Notes: generated by a model not told the origin, from the letters alone. A DNA stretch of 64,000 nt from DATBVX01 sp963705495 (GCA_963705495.1 CAVPJQ010000008.1:335080-399079); one strand, 5' to 3'. Positions 35,107 through 47,747 are shown, numbered from the stretch's first letter. Made by a program: numbers and translations.

Positions 35107-38100
35107 ATGCCTCCCGAGCTCTTTCATCCCGCCGTAGCGGCGTGGTTCGAACGCACTTTCAGCGCACCGACCGGACCGCAGCTCGCCGCCTGGCCGGCGA
35201 TTCGCAGCGGGCGCAACGCGCTGATTGCCGCGCCGACCGGCTCAGGCAAGACCCTCGCCGCATTCATGACGGCCATAGACGCACTGGTTCGAAAAGGCGT
35301 GGCGGGCGAGTTGGCAGATGCCACGCAAGTCGTATATGTGTCGCCGCTCAAGGCGTTGTCGAACGACATCCAGCGCAACCTCGAGCAGCCTCTGGCCGGT
35401 ATTGTCGAGGAGCTGGGACGCTTGGGCGTGGCGCCGTTCGAAATCCGCGCGCAGGTCCGCACTGGCGACACGCCGCAGGCCGAACGGGCCGCGATGCGCA
35501 AGCGCCCGCCCCACATCCTGGTCACAACGCCGGAATCGCTCTATCTGCTGCTTACCAGCGAATCGGGCCGGTTGATGCTGTCGACCGCCAGGACCGTGAT
35601 CGTCGACGAGATTCACGCCGTCGCAGCCACGAAACGGGGCGCGCACCTTGCACTGTCCCTCGAGCGCCTCGCTGCGTTGTGCGGCGAGGGCGTGCAACGA
35701 ATCGGGTTGTCTGCCACGCAGAAGCCGATCACCGAGATTGCGAATTTCCTCGTCGGTCATCGCGCCGGTGTTGAAGCGGGTGCGCCCGATTGCCTGATCG
35801 TCGACAGCGGCCACGTGCGCGATCGCGATCTGGACCTCGAGATTCCCGCCGCGCCGCTCGAGGCGGTGATGTCGGGCGAGGTGTGGGAAACCGTTTACGA
35901 CCGACTCGCCAGACTCGTCGAGTCGCATCGCACGACACTGATCTTCGCCAACACGCGTCGCATGGTGGAGCGTGTCACGCGCCATCTCGGCGAGCGCCTG
36001 GGCGAGTCCAATGTCGCTGCCCATCACGGGAGCCTCGCGAAGGAGCAGCGCTTCGACGCCGAACGACGGCTGAAAGATGGCAAGCTCAGGGCGCTGGTCG
36101 CGACGGCCTCGCTCGAGCTCGGAATCGACATCGGCGATGTCGAGCTCGTTTGTCAACTCGGGTCACCACGCTCCATTTCCACTTTCTTGCAGCGCGTCGG
36201 GCGCGCCAATCACTCCGTGTCCGGCGTACCGAAGGGTCGCCTCTTCCCGAGCAGTCGCGATGAATTGATCGAGTGCGTGGCGCTGCTCGATGCAGTGCGC
36301 CGGGGGGAGCTCGACCTTCTCAGCATTCCACGCCATCCGCTCGATGTGCTTGCTCAGCAGATCGTCGCCGAGCTCGCCTCACGGGAGTACGGCGAGGAAG
36401 AGCTGTATGCGTTGGTGAAGCGTGCATGGCCGTACCGCGATCTCGCGCGCTCGCAGTTCGATGCGGTCGTCAGCATGTTGTCCGAAGGCATCAGCACGCG
36501 ACGGGGCCGGCAAGCCGCGTATCTGCATCGCGATGCTGTCAATCGGCGCCTGCGTGGCCGGCGCGGCGCACGCCTCACCGCCATCACCTGTGGCGGAGCG
36601 ATTCCGGACAATGCGGACTACCAGGTCATCCTGGAACCCACCGGGATTTTCGTCGGCACGTTGCACGAGGACTTCGCCGTCGAGAGTCTGTCCGGTGACA
36701 TCTTTCAGCTGGGCAACAGCTCTTACCGGATTCTGCGTGTCGAAGCGGGCCGGGTGCGGGTCGAAGATGCCAAAGGCCAGCCGCCGAGCATTCCTTTCTG
36801 GCTCGGCGAGGCGCCAGCGCGGACAGCAGAGCTCTCATTGGCTGTGTCGCGGCTGCGTGAACAGATCGATGAGAACCTCTCGAGCTTCGACGGCCCCGCG
36901 ATCGAGCGCTGTGTCGAGGCTGCGATGTCGCGCTACCGAATCAGCCGCTTGGCTGCGCAGCAGATGGTCGAGTACCTCGCAGGGGCGAAGGCGGTGCTTG
37001 GCCGCCTGCCGACACAGCAAACTTTGGTGTTTGAGCGCTTCTTCGATGAATCAGGTGGTATGCAGCTCGTGATCCACGCGCCCTTCGGGGCGCGACTTAA
37101 CCGCGCGTTCGGGCTGGCGCTGCGCAAGCGTTTCTGCCGCGCTTTCAATTTCGAGCTGCAGGCCGCGGCGACGGAAGACACCATCGTCCTGTCGCTTGGG
37201 GAGACTCACAGCTTCGCGCTTGAGGACGTAGTGCGCTTCCTCAACAGCCGCACGGTCGAATCCGTGCTGGTGCAGGCGGTGCTGGATGCACCGCTGTTCA
37301 CCACGCGCTGGCGCTGGAATGCGAGCATCGCGCTCGCGGTCAGGCGTTCGCGCGGTGGCAAGCGCACGCCCGCGCCGCTGCAGCGGATGGCAGCCGAAGA
37401 CCTGATTGCGGTCGTGTTCCCCGACCAGATTGCCTGCGCCGAAAACCTCACCGGCGAACGCGAGATTCCGGACCACCCCTTGGTTCAGCAGACACTCGAT
37501 GACTGCCTGCACGAGGCAATGGACATCGATGGATTGGTCGCGTTGCTGCGTTCCATCGAGAGCGGGGAAGTGAATGTTCTGACGCGTGACCTCCCGCATC
37601 CCTCGCCACTCGCACAGGAAATACTCACGGCGCGGCCCTACGCCTACCTCGACGATGCGCCGCTCGAAGAGCGCCGCACGCAAGCGGTGGCCTCGCGACG
37701 CTGGCTCGATCCGCAGACGGCCGCCGACTTCGGCAAGCTGGATGTCCAGGCGATCGCCACCGTTCGGGAGGAGGCGTGGCCCGGGGCGGAAAACGCCGAC
37801 GAATTGCATGATGCGCTGATGTCCCTCGGTGCGCTCACCGAAGAGGAAGGTGTTCGCAGTGAGTGGCGGGCCTTGATCGAGGAGCTGATGAATGCGCGCC
37901 GCGCGACGCGGCTTGTGTCGGGCGAAGGCTCGTTCTGGGCCGCCGCAGAGTCCCTTCCCATGTTGCACGCTGTCTACCCGGCGGCGGAACTGCAGCCGCA
38001 AATTTGCGCGCCGGAACCATTCGCTTCACGCACCTGGTCCGGCGAGGAAGCCCTGATCGAGATCGTTCGTGGCCGGCTGCAGGCGCTCGGCCCGGTGACG

Positions 38101-39420
38101 GCCGCGGCGATTGCGCGAGCGCTAGCGCTTTCCGTGCCATCCGTCGAAGCGGCACTCCTTGCGCTCGAAAGCGAAGGTTTCGTCCTGCGCGGCCAATTCA
38201 CTGGCGAAGCGGCCGAGACCGAGTGGTGTGAACGGCGACTCCTCGCTCGCATCCACCGCTATACGATTCGAACGCTGCGCGCCGAGATCGAGCCGGTATC
38301 CAGTGCGGATTTCATGCGTTTTCTCCTCGACTGGCAGGGCATCAGCCGTGAGCCGCGCGGCGAGGGTGTCGAGGCACTCGCCGCGATCGTCGAGCAGCTG
38401 CAGGGATTCGAGCTACCGGCGGCTGCGTGGGAAGCGGATGTGCTCGCCTCGCGCCTCAACGACTACGATCCGAACTGGCTCGACAGCCTTTGCCTGTCGG
38501 GTCGCGCGCTTTGGGCAAGACTTACGCCCGCCAAAGGCGCAACTGCAGCGCCGGTTCGAGCGACACCGATAGCGCTCCTCAGCAGAAAGGACTGGACGCT
38601 CTGGCAGTCGCTCTCCAATGGCTCTCGTTCGGAGCTCGACCTGTCGCATGCCGCCACCGCTCTCGCTGAATATCTGCGGACGCACGGAGCTTCGTTCTTC
38701 GACGATATGGTCGGCGGCTCTGGCTTGCTGCGTGCGCAAGCCGAGACCGGTCTGGGTGAACTGGTGGCCGCGGGTCTGGTCAACTCGGACAGCTTCAGCG
38801 GCTTACGTGCTCTGCTTCTGCCCTCCGATCGCAAACGCCGGCTCGCGACGCGCCGCCGGCGCATCGCACTGTTCGGACTCGAAGACGCGGGACGCTGGAG
38901 CCTGATCCGCACGAGCGCAGCGATCGCGGGGAATGAGAGCGAGGACATCGAGCGCGTTGCTGAGCTGCTGCTGCATCGTTATGGGGTCGTCTTCCGGCGT
39001 CTGCTCACGCGCGAGGCCGATTGGCTGCCGCCCTGGCACGCCCTGCTACGCGCATACCGGCGTCTGGAGGCTCAGGGTCACATTCGCGGCGGTCGATTCG
39101 TTGCCGGCACGAGCGGTGAGCAGTTTGCATTGCCGGACGCCGTCGGTGCTTTGCGCGCGACACGGCGTAAGCCACTCGATGAGAAGCTCGTCTCATTGAG
39201 CGCCGCAGATCCCCTGAATCTTTGCGGCATCCTCACACCGGGACCGCGCGTGCCCGCCCTGGCTTCCAATCGCGTCCTGCTGCGCGATGGCGTGCCGTTA
39301 GCGGTGCTTGCGGGCGGTGAGACGGACTTCCTGGCCGCGCTCGATCCCGCCGCGGAGTGGGCGGCGCGCAATGCACTGCTGCAAAAGCGCATAGTGTCCG
39401 CGGCGCTGCGTCCGAGCTGA
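35107..39420 (+). CDS. lhr: Lhr-type large superfamily 2 DNA helicase
   Basis: 1437 residues, close to the long Lhr form. The helicase core: Walker A APTGSGKT (42-49), SPLKALSND (Ia), D167-EIH, SATQKP (III), then lobe 2 with FANTRRMVE, LGIDIGDVELVCQLGSPRSIS and QRVGRANHS. The remaining 900 residues match the Lhr-specific C-terminal part, which contains a winged-helix block and a beta-barrel resembling DNA glycosylase AlkZ-type domains. Lhr is linked to DNA repair. It is followed after 19 bases by PPK2. No good ribosome site was seen upstream. Confidence 0.92.
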   Translation: MPPELFHPAVAAWFERTFSAPTGPQLAAWPAIRSGRNALIAAPTGSGKTLAAFMTAIDALVRKGVAGELADATQVVYVSPLKALSNDIQRNLEQPLAGIVEELGRLGVAPFEIRAQVRTGDTPQAERAAMRKRPPHILVTTPESLYLLLTSESGRLMLSTARTVIVDEIHAVAATKRGAHLALSLERLAALCGEGVQRIGLSATQKPITEIANFLVGHRAGVEAGAPDCLIVDSGHVRDRDLDLEIPAAPLEAVMSGEVWETVYDRLARLVESHRTTLIFANTRRMVERVTRHLGERLGESNVAAHHGSLAKEQRFDAERRLKDGKLRALVATASLELGIDIGDVELVCQLGSPRSISTFLQRVGRANHSVSGVPKGRLFPSSRDELIECVALLDAVRRGELDLLSIPRHPLDVLAQQIVAELASREYGEEELYALVKRAWPYRDLARSQFDAVVSMLSEGISTRRGRQAAYLHRDAVNRRLRGRRGARLTAITCGGAIPDNADYQVILEPTGIFVGTLHEDFAVESLSGDIFQLGNSSYRILRVEAGRVRVEDAKGQPPSIPFWLGEAPARTAELSLAVSRLREQIDENLSSFDGPAIERCVEAAMSRYRISRLAAQQMVEYLAGAKAVLGRLPTQQTLVFERFFDESGGMQLVIHAPFGARLNRAFGLALRKRFCRAFNFELQAAATEDTIVLSLGETHSFALEDVVRFLNSRTVESVLVQAVLDAPLFTTRWRWNASIALAVRRSRGGKRTPAPLQRMAAEDLIAVVFPDQIACAENLTGEREIPDHPLVQQTLDDCLHEAMDIDGLVALLRSIESGEVNVLTRDLPHPSPLAQEILTARPYAYLDDAPLEERRTQAVASRRWLDPQTAADFGKLDVQAIATVREEAWPGAENADELHDALMSLGALTEEEGVRSEWRALIEELMNARRATRLVSGEGSFWAAAESLPMLHAVYPAAELQPQICAPEPFASRTWSGEEALIEIVRGRLQALGPVTAAAIARALALSVPSVEAALLALESEGFVLRGQFTGEAAETEWCERRLLARIHRYTIRTLRAEIEPVSSADFMRFLLDWQGISREPRGEGVEALAAIVEQLQGFELPAAAWEADVLASRLNDYDPNWLDSLCLSGRALWARLTPAKGATAAPVRATPIALLSRKDWTLWQSLSNGSRSELDLSHAATALAEYLRTHGASFFDDMVGGSGLLRAQAETGLGELVAAGLVNSDSFSGLRALLLPSDRKRRLATRRRRIALFGLEDAGRWSLIRTSAAIAGNESEDIERVAELLLHRYGVVFRRLLTREADWLPPWHALLRAYRRLEAQGHIRGGRFVAGTSGEQFALPDAVGALRATRRKPLDEKLVSLSAADPLNLCGILTPGPRVPALASNRVLLRDGVPLAVLAGGETDFLAALDPAAEWAARNALLQKRIVSAALRPS

Positions 39421-39439
39421 AGCAGCTGCAGGAGATCGC

Positions 39440-40345
39440 ATGAAGAACAACAAGGCTCTGGAACGGGCGCGCAAATTCCCGCGCGCCTACCGGGTGACTG
39501 ATGGCAAGAAGTTCCGCCTCAAGGACTTCGACGCGGGCGACACCGCCGGCATGAGCGACGAGGACAAGCCGCGCGCTCAGGAGGCATTGCGCAGCGGCAT
39601 CGAGATGCTCGCCGAATTGCAGGCACGTCTCTACGCGCAAGATCGCTGGGCGGTGCTGCTCATCTTCCAGGCGATGGACGCAGCCGGGAAAGACAGCGCC
39701 ATCAAGCACGTGATGTCCGGCGTCAACCCGTCGGGCTGCCAGGTCGCCTCGTTCAAGGCGCCCTCACAGGAGGAGCTCGATCACGATTTCCTGTGGCGCT
39801 GCGTGGAGCGGCTGCCCGAGCGCGGTCGCATCGGCATCTTTAACCGCTCCTACTACGAGGAAGTGCTCATCGTGCGCGTGCATCCCGAGATTCTCTCGCG
39901 CCAGAAGCTTCCCGCCGAGCTCATCACCAAGGACATCTGGCGCGAGCGCCACAAGGACATCCGCTCCTTCGAGCGTCACCTGGCGCGCAATGGCGTGAAG
40001 ATTTGCAAGTTCTTTCTGAACGTCTCGCGCGATGAGCAGAAGAAGCGCTTCCTGGAACGGCTCGACGAACCGGACAAGCACTGGAAGTTCTCGGTGGACG
40101 ATGTCCGCGAGCGCCAATACTGGAGGCAGTACATGGCTGCCTTCGAGGACATGATCCGGCACACCGCCACCGAAGACGCCCCCTGGTACGTCGTGCCGGC
40201 CGACAACAAGTGGTTCACGCGCATCGTGGTGGCGAGCGCCGTCATCGATGCTATGGCCTCTCTGAACCTGCAGTACCCCAAGCTGGCACCGGCGACGCGG
40301 GTGGAGCTCGCCAAGGCGCGGCGCGAGCTGATGGCCGAGAAATAG
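39440..40345 (+). CDS. ppk2: polyphosphate kinase 2 family protein
   Basis: 301 residues. Walker A in FQAMDAAGKDSAIKH (79-86), lid and Walker B in FNRSYYEEVLIVRV, and KFFLNVSRDEQKKRFLERLDEP, the typical single-domain PPK2 pattern. The MDAAGKDS variant and length suggest the class that phosphorylates AMP and ADP using polyphosphate, but substrate choice cannot be read reliably. GGAG lies 9 bases before the ATG. Short gaps to lhr (19 bases) and the Fe-S gene (18 bases) suggest cotranscription. Confidence 0.92.
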   Translation: MKNNKALERARKFPRAYRVTDGKKFRLKDFDAGDTAGMSDEDKPRAQEALRSGIEMLAELQARLYAQDRWAVLLIFQAMDAAGKDSAIKHVMSGVNPSGCQVASFKAPSQEELDHDFLWRCVERLPERGRIGIFNRSYYEEVLIVRVHPEILSRQKLPAELITKDIWRERHKDIRSFERHLARNGVKICKFFLNVSRDEQKKRFLERLDEPDKHWKFSVDDVRERQYWRQYMAAFEDMIRHTATEDAPWYVVPADNKWFTRIVVASAVIDAMASLNLQYPKLAPATRVELAKARRELMAEK

Positions 40346-40363
40346 CGGCGCGGAGCAGGAGCA

Positions 40364-41041
40364 ATGTCAGACAAGATAGAGGTCTATCGCGGCGTCGGGG
40401 TGACGGTGCGCTTCGACGGGCGCAAGTGCGTGCATTCGCGCAACTGTGTGCTCGGTGATCCGCGCGTCTTCGTGCCGAACGCACCGGGGCCCTGGATTCA
40501 GCCGGATGCGGCACCCGTCGAGCGCGTGGTCGAGATCGCGCACAGCTGTCCTTCCGGCGCGATTACCTACGAGCGAACCGATGGCGCAGAAAGTGAGCAG
40601 CCTCCGGTCGTCAACGTCGTGCGGGTGCGCGAGAATGGACCGCTCGCCTTGCATGCGCAGTTGCATTTCGCCGGAGGCGAAGTCGCGTTACGCGCGACGC
40701 TGTGCCGCTGTGGTGCTTCGAAGGACAAGCCGTTCTGCGACGGTAGCCATACCGCGGCAGGTTTTGTCGCCACGGGCGAGCCTGCGACGCGGGACTCGCA
40801 GCCGCTCACGTTGCGAAATGGCCCATTGACCGTGACGCCCCGGCTGGATGGACCGCTGCACATCAAGGGGTCACTCGAAGTCGTGTCGGGCACCGGCCGC
40901 ACGCTCAACCGGGTCACAGAGACCTGGTTGTGCCGCTGCGGGCAATCATCCAACAAGCCGTATTGCGATGGCACGCACAAGAAGGTCGGTTTTAAGGCGG
41001 ACGGCGAAGCGCCGCCGCGCAAACCCACTCCTGCGACATGA
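40364..41041 (+). CDS. YjdI-type 4Fe-4S protein fused to two CDGSH domains
   Basis: 225 residues. Residues 5-72 match the YjdI mono-cluster domain (C22, C28, C62 in KCVHSRNCV and SCPSGAI). Two CDGSH [2Fe-2S] sites follow: C114, C116, C125, H129 (LCRCGASKDKPFCDGSH) and C190, C192, C201, H205 (LCRCGQSSNKPYCDGTH). All ligands (three Cys and one His per site) are intact, so three clusters are expected in one chain. Such proteins are thought to act in electron transfer or Fe-S handling. GGAG lies six bases before the ATG, and the stop overlaps the next start (ATGA). Confidence 0.9.
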   Translation: MSDKIEVYRGVGVTVRFDGRKCVHSRNCVLGDPRVFVPNAPGPWIQPDAAPVERVVEIAHSCPSGAITYERTDGAESEQPPVVNVVRVRENGPLALHAQLHFAGGEVALRATLCRCGASKDKPFCDGSHTAAGFVATGEPATRDSQPLTLRNGPLTVTPRLDGPLHIKGSLEVVSGTGRTLNRVTETWLCRCGQSSNKPYCDGTHKKVGFKADGEAPPRKPTPAT

Positions 41042-41961
41042 CGAATCGCGCGGCAATCCTGCTCGTGGCGTGGGCGCTCCTTGGCGCCGCGCACGAGTCT
41101 GCGCCGGGCAGCGTCAGTGCTTACAACGCCGAAATCGAGCAATGGCGCGCGCAGCGCGTTGCGGGGCTCACAGCGGAGAGCGGCTGGCTGACCCTCGTGG
41201 GCCTCTATTGGTTCAAGCCCGGAGAGAACTCCTTCGGGCGTGACGCGAGCAATGCTCTCGTGCTCGATCATCCGGCACTCGCCGCCCGGGCTGGAACCTT
41301 CGTGGTCTCCGGCCCCGGCGTCCGTTTCGTGGCAGCGGAAGGTGCCGGCATCACGCATGAGCGTGATCCGGTGGCTGCAATCGACATGTTGCCGGACACG
41401 AGCGGCAATCCCACCGTACTTGCGTCCGGAAGCCTGCAGTTCTACGTGATCGAGCGTATCCGGCACCTGGGGCTGAGAGTGCGCGACAGCGCGAGCCCGT
41501 TGCGAACCGCGTTCAAGGGCCTCGATTATTTCCCGATCGATGCGAGCTGGAACTTCAAGGCACAGTTCCACGCGTACCAGCCCGCGAAGCAGGTGCCGAT
41601 CACCAATATCCTCGGGATGGTCGATAACATGACTGCGCCGGGCTATCTCGCATTCAAGAAGGACGGACGCGAATGGCGCCTGGATGCGCTGCTCGAAGAT
41701 CCCGAAGCAGACGAACTGTTCCTGATGTTTGCGGACGCCACCAGCGGCCGGGAGACGTACGGCGCGGGCCGCTACATATACGTGCCGCTTCCGCAACAGG
41801 GTGAGGTGCCGCTCGATTTCAACAAGGCGTACAACCCGCCGTGCGCCTTCAACGAGTTTGCAACCTGCCCGCTGCCGCCGCGACAGAATCGCCTCAAGCT
41901 CAAGATCGAAGCAGGGGAGCGCGCTTACCAGGGCGGTCACGGACCCGCGACCACACGGTGA
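41038..41961 (+). CDS. DUF1684 family protein, exported
   Basis: 307 residues. A signal-like start (AAILLVAWALLGAAHESA) precedes the DUF1684 pattern: YNAEIEQWRAQRVAGLTAESGWLTLVGLYWF near the N-terminus (in part), FKGLDYFPIDASW in the middle, and YIYVPLP, DFNKAYNPPCAFNEFATCPLPP near the end. This family is common in proteobacteria and Bacteroidota, with no settled function. It is coupled to the Fe-S gene by ATGA. Its stop codon lies inside the left arm of the inverted-repeat element described at 41957-42073. Confidence 0.87.
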   Translation: MTNRAAILLVAWALLGAAHESAPGSVSAYNAEIEQWRAQRVAGLTAESGWLTLVGLYWFKPGENSFGRDASNALVLDHPALAARAGTFVVSGPGVRFVAAEGAGITHERDPVAAIDMLPDTSGNPTVLASGSLQFYVIERIRHLGLRVRDSASPLRTAFKGLDYFPIDASWNFKAQFHAYQPAKQVPITNILGMVDNMTAPGYLAFKKDGREWRLDALLEDPEADELFLMFADATSGRETYGAGRYIYVPLPQQGEVPLDFNKAYNPPCAFNEFATCPLPPRQNRLKLKIEAGERAYQGGHGPATTR

Positions 41962-42073
41962 TGTCAGGGCGCCGGGCTATTTCCGGGACCGTGGAAAACA
42001 GGACGTTTTCCACGGAGCCTCCAGGGATGGATTCACCGCGTTCCCGGAAATAGCCCGGCGCCCTGGCATCACC
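41957..42073. repeat. inverted-repeat element with nested hairpin (MITE-like or bidirectional terminator)
   Basis: Arms 41957-41988 and 42042-42073 are inverted copies of 32 bases with one mismatch. A second perfect inverted repeat sits just inside the left arm: CCGTGGAAAA (41989-41998) and TTTTCCACGG (42006-42015), loop of seven. The remaining 26 bases look unstructured. The element fills the space between the convergent DUF1684 and rpoD genes and includes the DUF1684 stop codon. It has no long T runs at its edges. Its compact symmetric form suggests a dispersed non-autonomous element, though only one copy is in this window. Confidence 0.8.
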
Positions 42074-42087
42074 CCCGTCGGGAGTCG

Positions 42088-43972
<1,885 letters not shown>

Positions 43973-44061
43973 ATGCGGGGGTGGGGTGGGCGGTGACAAA
44001 AGAACGCGCGAGTATACTTGGACAGACTTCGCCCGACTAGATTCGGTCTTTCGCTTCATTT

Positions 44062-45861
44062 TCAACCCTCGCGCCGGGCGTCGCCGCGCCCGCCGCGCGT
44101 CGCCAGAAGTCCTTGAAGTTCAAGCTTTTCCTGTGAGCTCAGGCCGCTCTCTTCGGCCTTGCGCAGCAGTTCGTCGGTGCGCCGGGAAGGTCCCGATTCA
44201 CGCTTGATCCGATCGATCGTCACCTGAACGTCACGGGCTGCAGCCTTGGAATCTGCAACCAGGCACTCCGCGGCGGCGAGCTTCAGCAAATGCGTTCCGT
44301 CGGGACGATCGCGCCAACGTTCCAGCACCGCCGCCTTGTGAGGCGCAGGTCTCATTTTCAGCTCGCTGATGAGCTCTGCCAGCAACGCAGCTCCAGGTTG
44401 TGGACTGTGCGCCAACTCTTCGGCGCCGCTGATCGCCTTTGCCGCTTCGGGATGATTGAGTAACAGCGTGATCGCCTGGCGCACCAGGCTTCCCCGACCA
44501 GCCGCCAGAGTCGTTTTCGATGCGCGCCTTGCTGGAGCCTGCGGCTTCGCCTCTTCTGGCTCGAGCAGCAATGCAGCAAGCCTTGCTGCAGACATGCCGA
44601 CCTGCGTCGCCAATCGATCAATGAGCAGCTCCTGGTACACACCGGCAGGTATGCGCTTCAGCAACGGTCTGGCGAGCTCTGCCAGGCGTGCGCGTCCGTC
44701 GAGGTGCTCAAGGTCCACCTGCGATGCGAGCTGCTCGACCAGATATTCGGACAGCGGTAACGCACCGCCGAGTCGCGCCTCGAAGGCTTCACGGCCTTCC
44801 TGGCCGACAAGTGAATCGGGATCCTGCCCTTCGGGCAGGAACATGAATCTGATCTGTCGGCCTTCGCGGGCTTGCGGGAGCGCGTTTTCGAGTGCTCGCC
44901 ACGCCGCAGCGCGCCCGGCGCGATCACCGTCGAAGCAGAACACCACCTCGGAAGTCAGGCGGAAGATCCGATTGAGGTGTTCGGTGGTCGTGGCGGTGCC
45001 CAGGGTCGCGAGCGCGTACGTCACGCCGGCCTGATGAAGGCGAACGACATCCATGTAGCCTTCAACGATCAGCAGGCGTGTCAGGGCCTGACGTGTCTGT
45101 CGCGCCTCATACAATCCATAAAGCTCCTTGCCTTTGTGGAACACACTGGTTTCCGGCGAATTCATGTATTTCGGCTCGCCGCTGTCGATGATGCGCCCGC
45201 CGAAGGCGATCACCCGGCCACGCGCATCGCGGATCGGGAACATGATCCGATCGCGAAATCTGTCGTAAAAGCCGCCGTCCGAATCGCGTGCGGGTCCCGG
45301 TCCGGTGCGTTCGATGATCAAGCCCGCCGCCGACAGCTTGCGGCGCGCCGCATCGTTTGCGCCGAAGCGCTTGAGCAGCGCGTTCCAGGAGTCCGGGGCG
45401 TAACCGATGCCGAACTGCAGGGCGGTGTCATCGCTCAGGCCGCGCTTTTTCAGATAGTCGGTCGCACGCTCGGTGTCTTTGAGACTGTCGCGAAAGAACT
45501 GCGCCGCACGTCCCAGCACCTCGTAAAGATCGTCGCTCGAGGAGTCGCGCTTTGCGCTCGCCTCACGCGGCACTTCCATTCCCAGCCGGCTGGCGAGGTC
45601 CTCGACCGCCTCGATGAAGCCAAGCTTGTCGTACTCCATCAGGAAGCCGAGCGCCGTGCCGTGCGCGCCGCAGCCGAAGCAGTGATAGAACTGCTTCGCC
45701 TGGCTGACCGTGAACGAAGGGGTCTTCTCGCCATGAAACGGGCAGCACGCCTTGAACTCACGCCCGGCTTTCTTGAGCGGCACGCGGCTGCCGATCACCT
45801 CGACGATGTCGGCGCGGGCGATCAGCTCATCGATGAAGTGTTGGGGGATCAGGCCGGCCAT
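44062..45861 (-). CDS. dnaG: DNA primase DnaG
   Basis: 599 residues. The N-terminal CHC2 zinc ribbon is clear: CCPFHGEKTPSFTV and FYHCFGCGAHG. The TOPRIM core follows (RVIAFGGRIIDSGEPKYMNSPET, LLIVEGYMDVVRLHQAG, VVFCFDGDRAGRAAAWRAL), with catalytic E in VEGYMD and the DGDRAG acidic pair. The C-terminal helicase-binding region is present but short. It primes Okazaki fragments together with DnaB. It sits between yqeY and rpoD, same strand, with rpoD starting 89 bases later. Confidence 0.96.
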   Translation of the reverse strand: MAGLIPQHFIDELIARADIVEVIGSRVPLKKAGREFKACCPFHGEKTPSFTVSQAKQFYHCFGCGAHGTALGFLMEYDKLGFIEAVEDLASRLGMEVPREASAKRDSSSDDLYEVLGRAAQFFRDSLKDTERATDYLKKRGLSDDTALQFGIGYAPDSWNALLKRFGANDAARRKLSAAGLIIERTGPGPARDSDGGFYDRFRDRIMFPIRDARGRVIAFGGRIIDSGEPKYMNSPETSVFHKGKELYGLYEARQTRQALTRLLIVEGYMDVVRLHQAGVTYALATLGTATTTEHLNRIFRLTSEVVFCFDGDRAGRAAAWRALENALPQAREGRQIRFMFLPEGQDPDSLVGQEGREAFEARLGGALPLSEYLVEQLASQVDLEHLDGRARLAELARPLLKRIPAGVYQELLIDRLATQVGMSAARLAALLLEPEEAKPQAPARRASKTTLAAGRGSLVRQAITLLLNHPEAAKAISGAEELAHSPQPGAALLAELISELKMRPAPHKAAVLERWRDRPDGTHLLKLAAAECLVADSKAAARDVQVTIDRIKRESGPSRRTDELLRKAEESGLSSQEKLELQGLLATRGGRGDARREG

Positions 45862-45920
45862 GGGTGCAGAGGCTTCTGGCCTCAGGCGAGAAGGCCGCAG
45901 GCTAGAGCAAACCCGCTCGT

Positions 45921-46367
45921 TCAGCCACTGAGTTTCGCTTTCAACCTGGCGCCGACAACGGCCATGTCCGCCTTGCCCTGCGCCTTTGACTTGATCAGGC
46001 CCATCGCCTTGCCCATATCCTTCACCGTCGTCGCGCCGGTCGCGGCGATTGCTTCGGCGATCAGGACGTCGATCTCGGCGTCCGAAAGCTGGGCGGGGAG
46101 GTATGACTGGATCAGGGTGATCTCGGCGGTCTCTTTGGCGACCAGGTCCGCACGCCCGCCGGACTCGAAGTGCACCAGCGATTCCTTGCGGCTTTTGATC
46201 ATCTTCTCGAGCACGCTCATGACCTGCGCATCATCGAGTTGGATGCGCTCGTCGACTTCGCGTTGCTTGATGCCAGCGAGGATCATGCGGATGGTGCCGA
46301 GGCGTTCCTTTTCGCCCGCCCGCATCGCGGCTTTCATGTCGTCCTGGATCCGTTCCCTGAGCGTCAT
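45921..46367 (-). CDS. yqeY: YqeY/GatB-like protein
   Basis: 148 residues, the full family length: LRERIQDDMKAAMRAGEKERLGTIRMI at the start and GATTVKDMGKAMGLIKSKAQGKADMAVVGARLKAKL at the end, the latter similar to the tail domain of the GatB subunit of tRNA amidotransferase. The molecular role of stand-alone YqeY is not established. It lies between rpsU and dnaG, a common order in many proteobacteria. Ten bases separate it from rpsU. Confidence 0.93.
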   Translation of the reverse strand: MTLRERIQDDMKAAMRAGEKERLGTIRMILAGIKQREVDERIQLDDAQVMSVLEKMIKSRKESLVHFESGGRADLVAKETAEITLIQSYLPAQLSDAEIDVLIAEAIAATGATTVKDMGKAMGLIKSKAQGKADMAVVGARLKAKLSG

Positions 46368-46377
46368 GGCTCAAGGA

Positions 46378-46587
46378 TCAGCGTGGTGCCCGCATCCCGT
46401 CGCGCGAGACGCGCTTCATGTGCCGCTTGATGGCTGCGGCCTTCTTGCGTTTCCGTTCCTGGGTGGGCTTCTCGTAGAATTCGCGGCGCCTGAGCTCCGT
46501 AAGGATGCCGGCCTTTTCGCAGGCACGCTTGAAGCGCCGCAGGGCGGCATCGAAATACTCATTTTCGCGGACACGAACGCTCGGCAT
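46378..46587 (-). CDS. rpsU: 30S ribosomal protein bS21
   Basis: 69 residues. SVRVRENEYFDAALRRFKRACEKAGIL and RRREFYEKPTQERKRKKAAAIKRHMKR are the bS21 pattern (length 71 in E. coli). GAGG lies six bases upstream of the ATG. It is the first gene of the operon, and its promoter should be in the 91 bases shared with divergent tsaD. Confidence 0.96.
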   Translation of the reverse strand: MPSVRVRENEYFDAALRRFKRACEKAGILTELRRREFYEKPTQERKRKKAAAIKRHMKRVSRDGMRAPR

Positions 46588-46678
46588 CGAAACCTCAACT
46601 CGAATCAGATAAGTTCGCCAGGGCCCCGGCGAAGGGGCGCGATTCTAAAGGCGTGTGATTCAAAAGGCAAAATTGGCC

Positions 46679-47719
<1,041 letters not shown>

Positions 47720-47747
47720 CGAGAATTGACGACTCTCAGCCGCAAAC

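Noticed and set aside
41900..42087. Extension of rpoD frame beyond the normal stop
   Set aside because: This is the wrong-frame tail produced by the one-base insertion; it runs through the inverted-repeat element.
43973..44065. Longer N-terminus for RpoD reaching the dnaG stop
   Set aside because: The extra 31 residues are unlike sigma-70 region 1.1 and include a Pro run; the sequence more likely holds a promoter.
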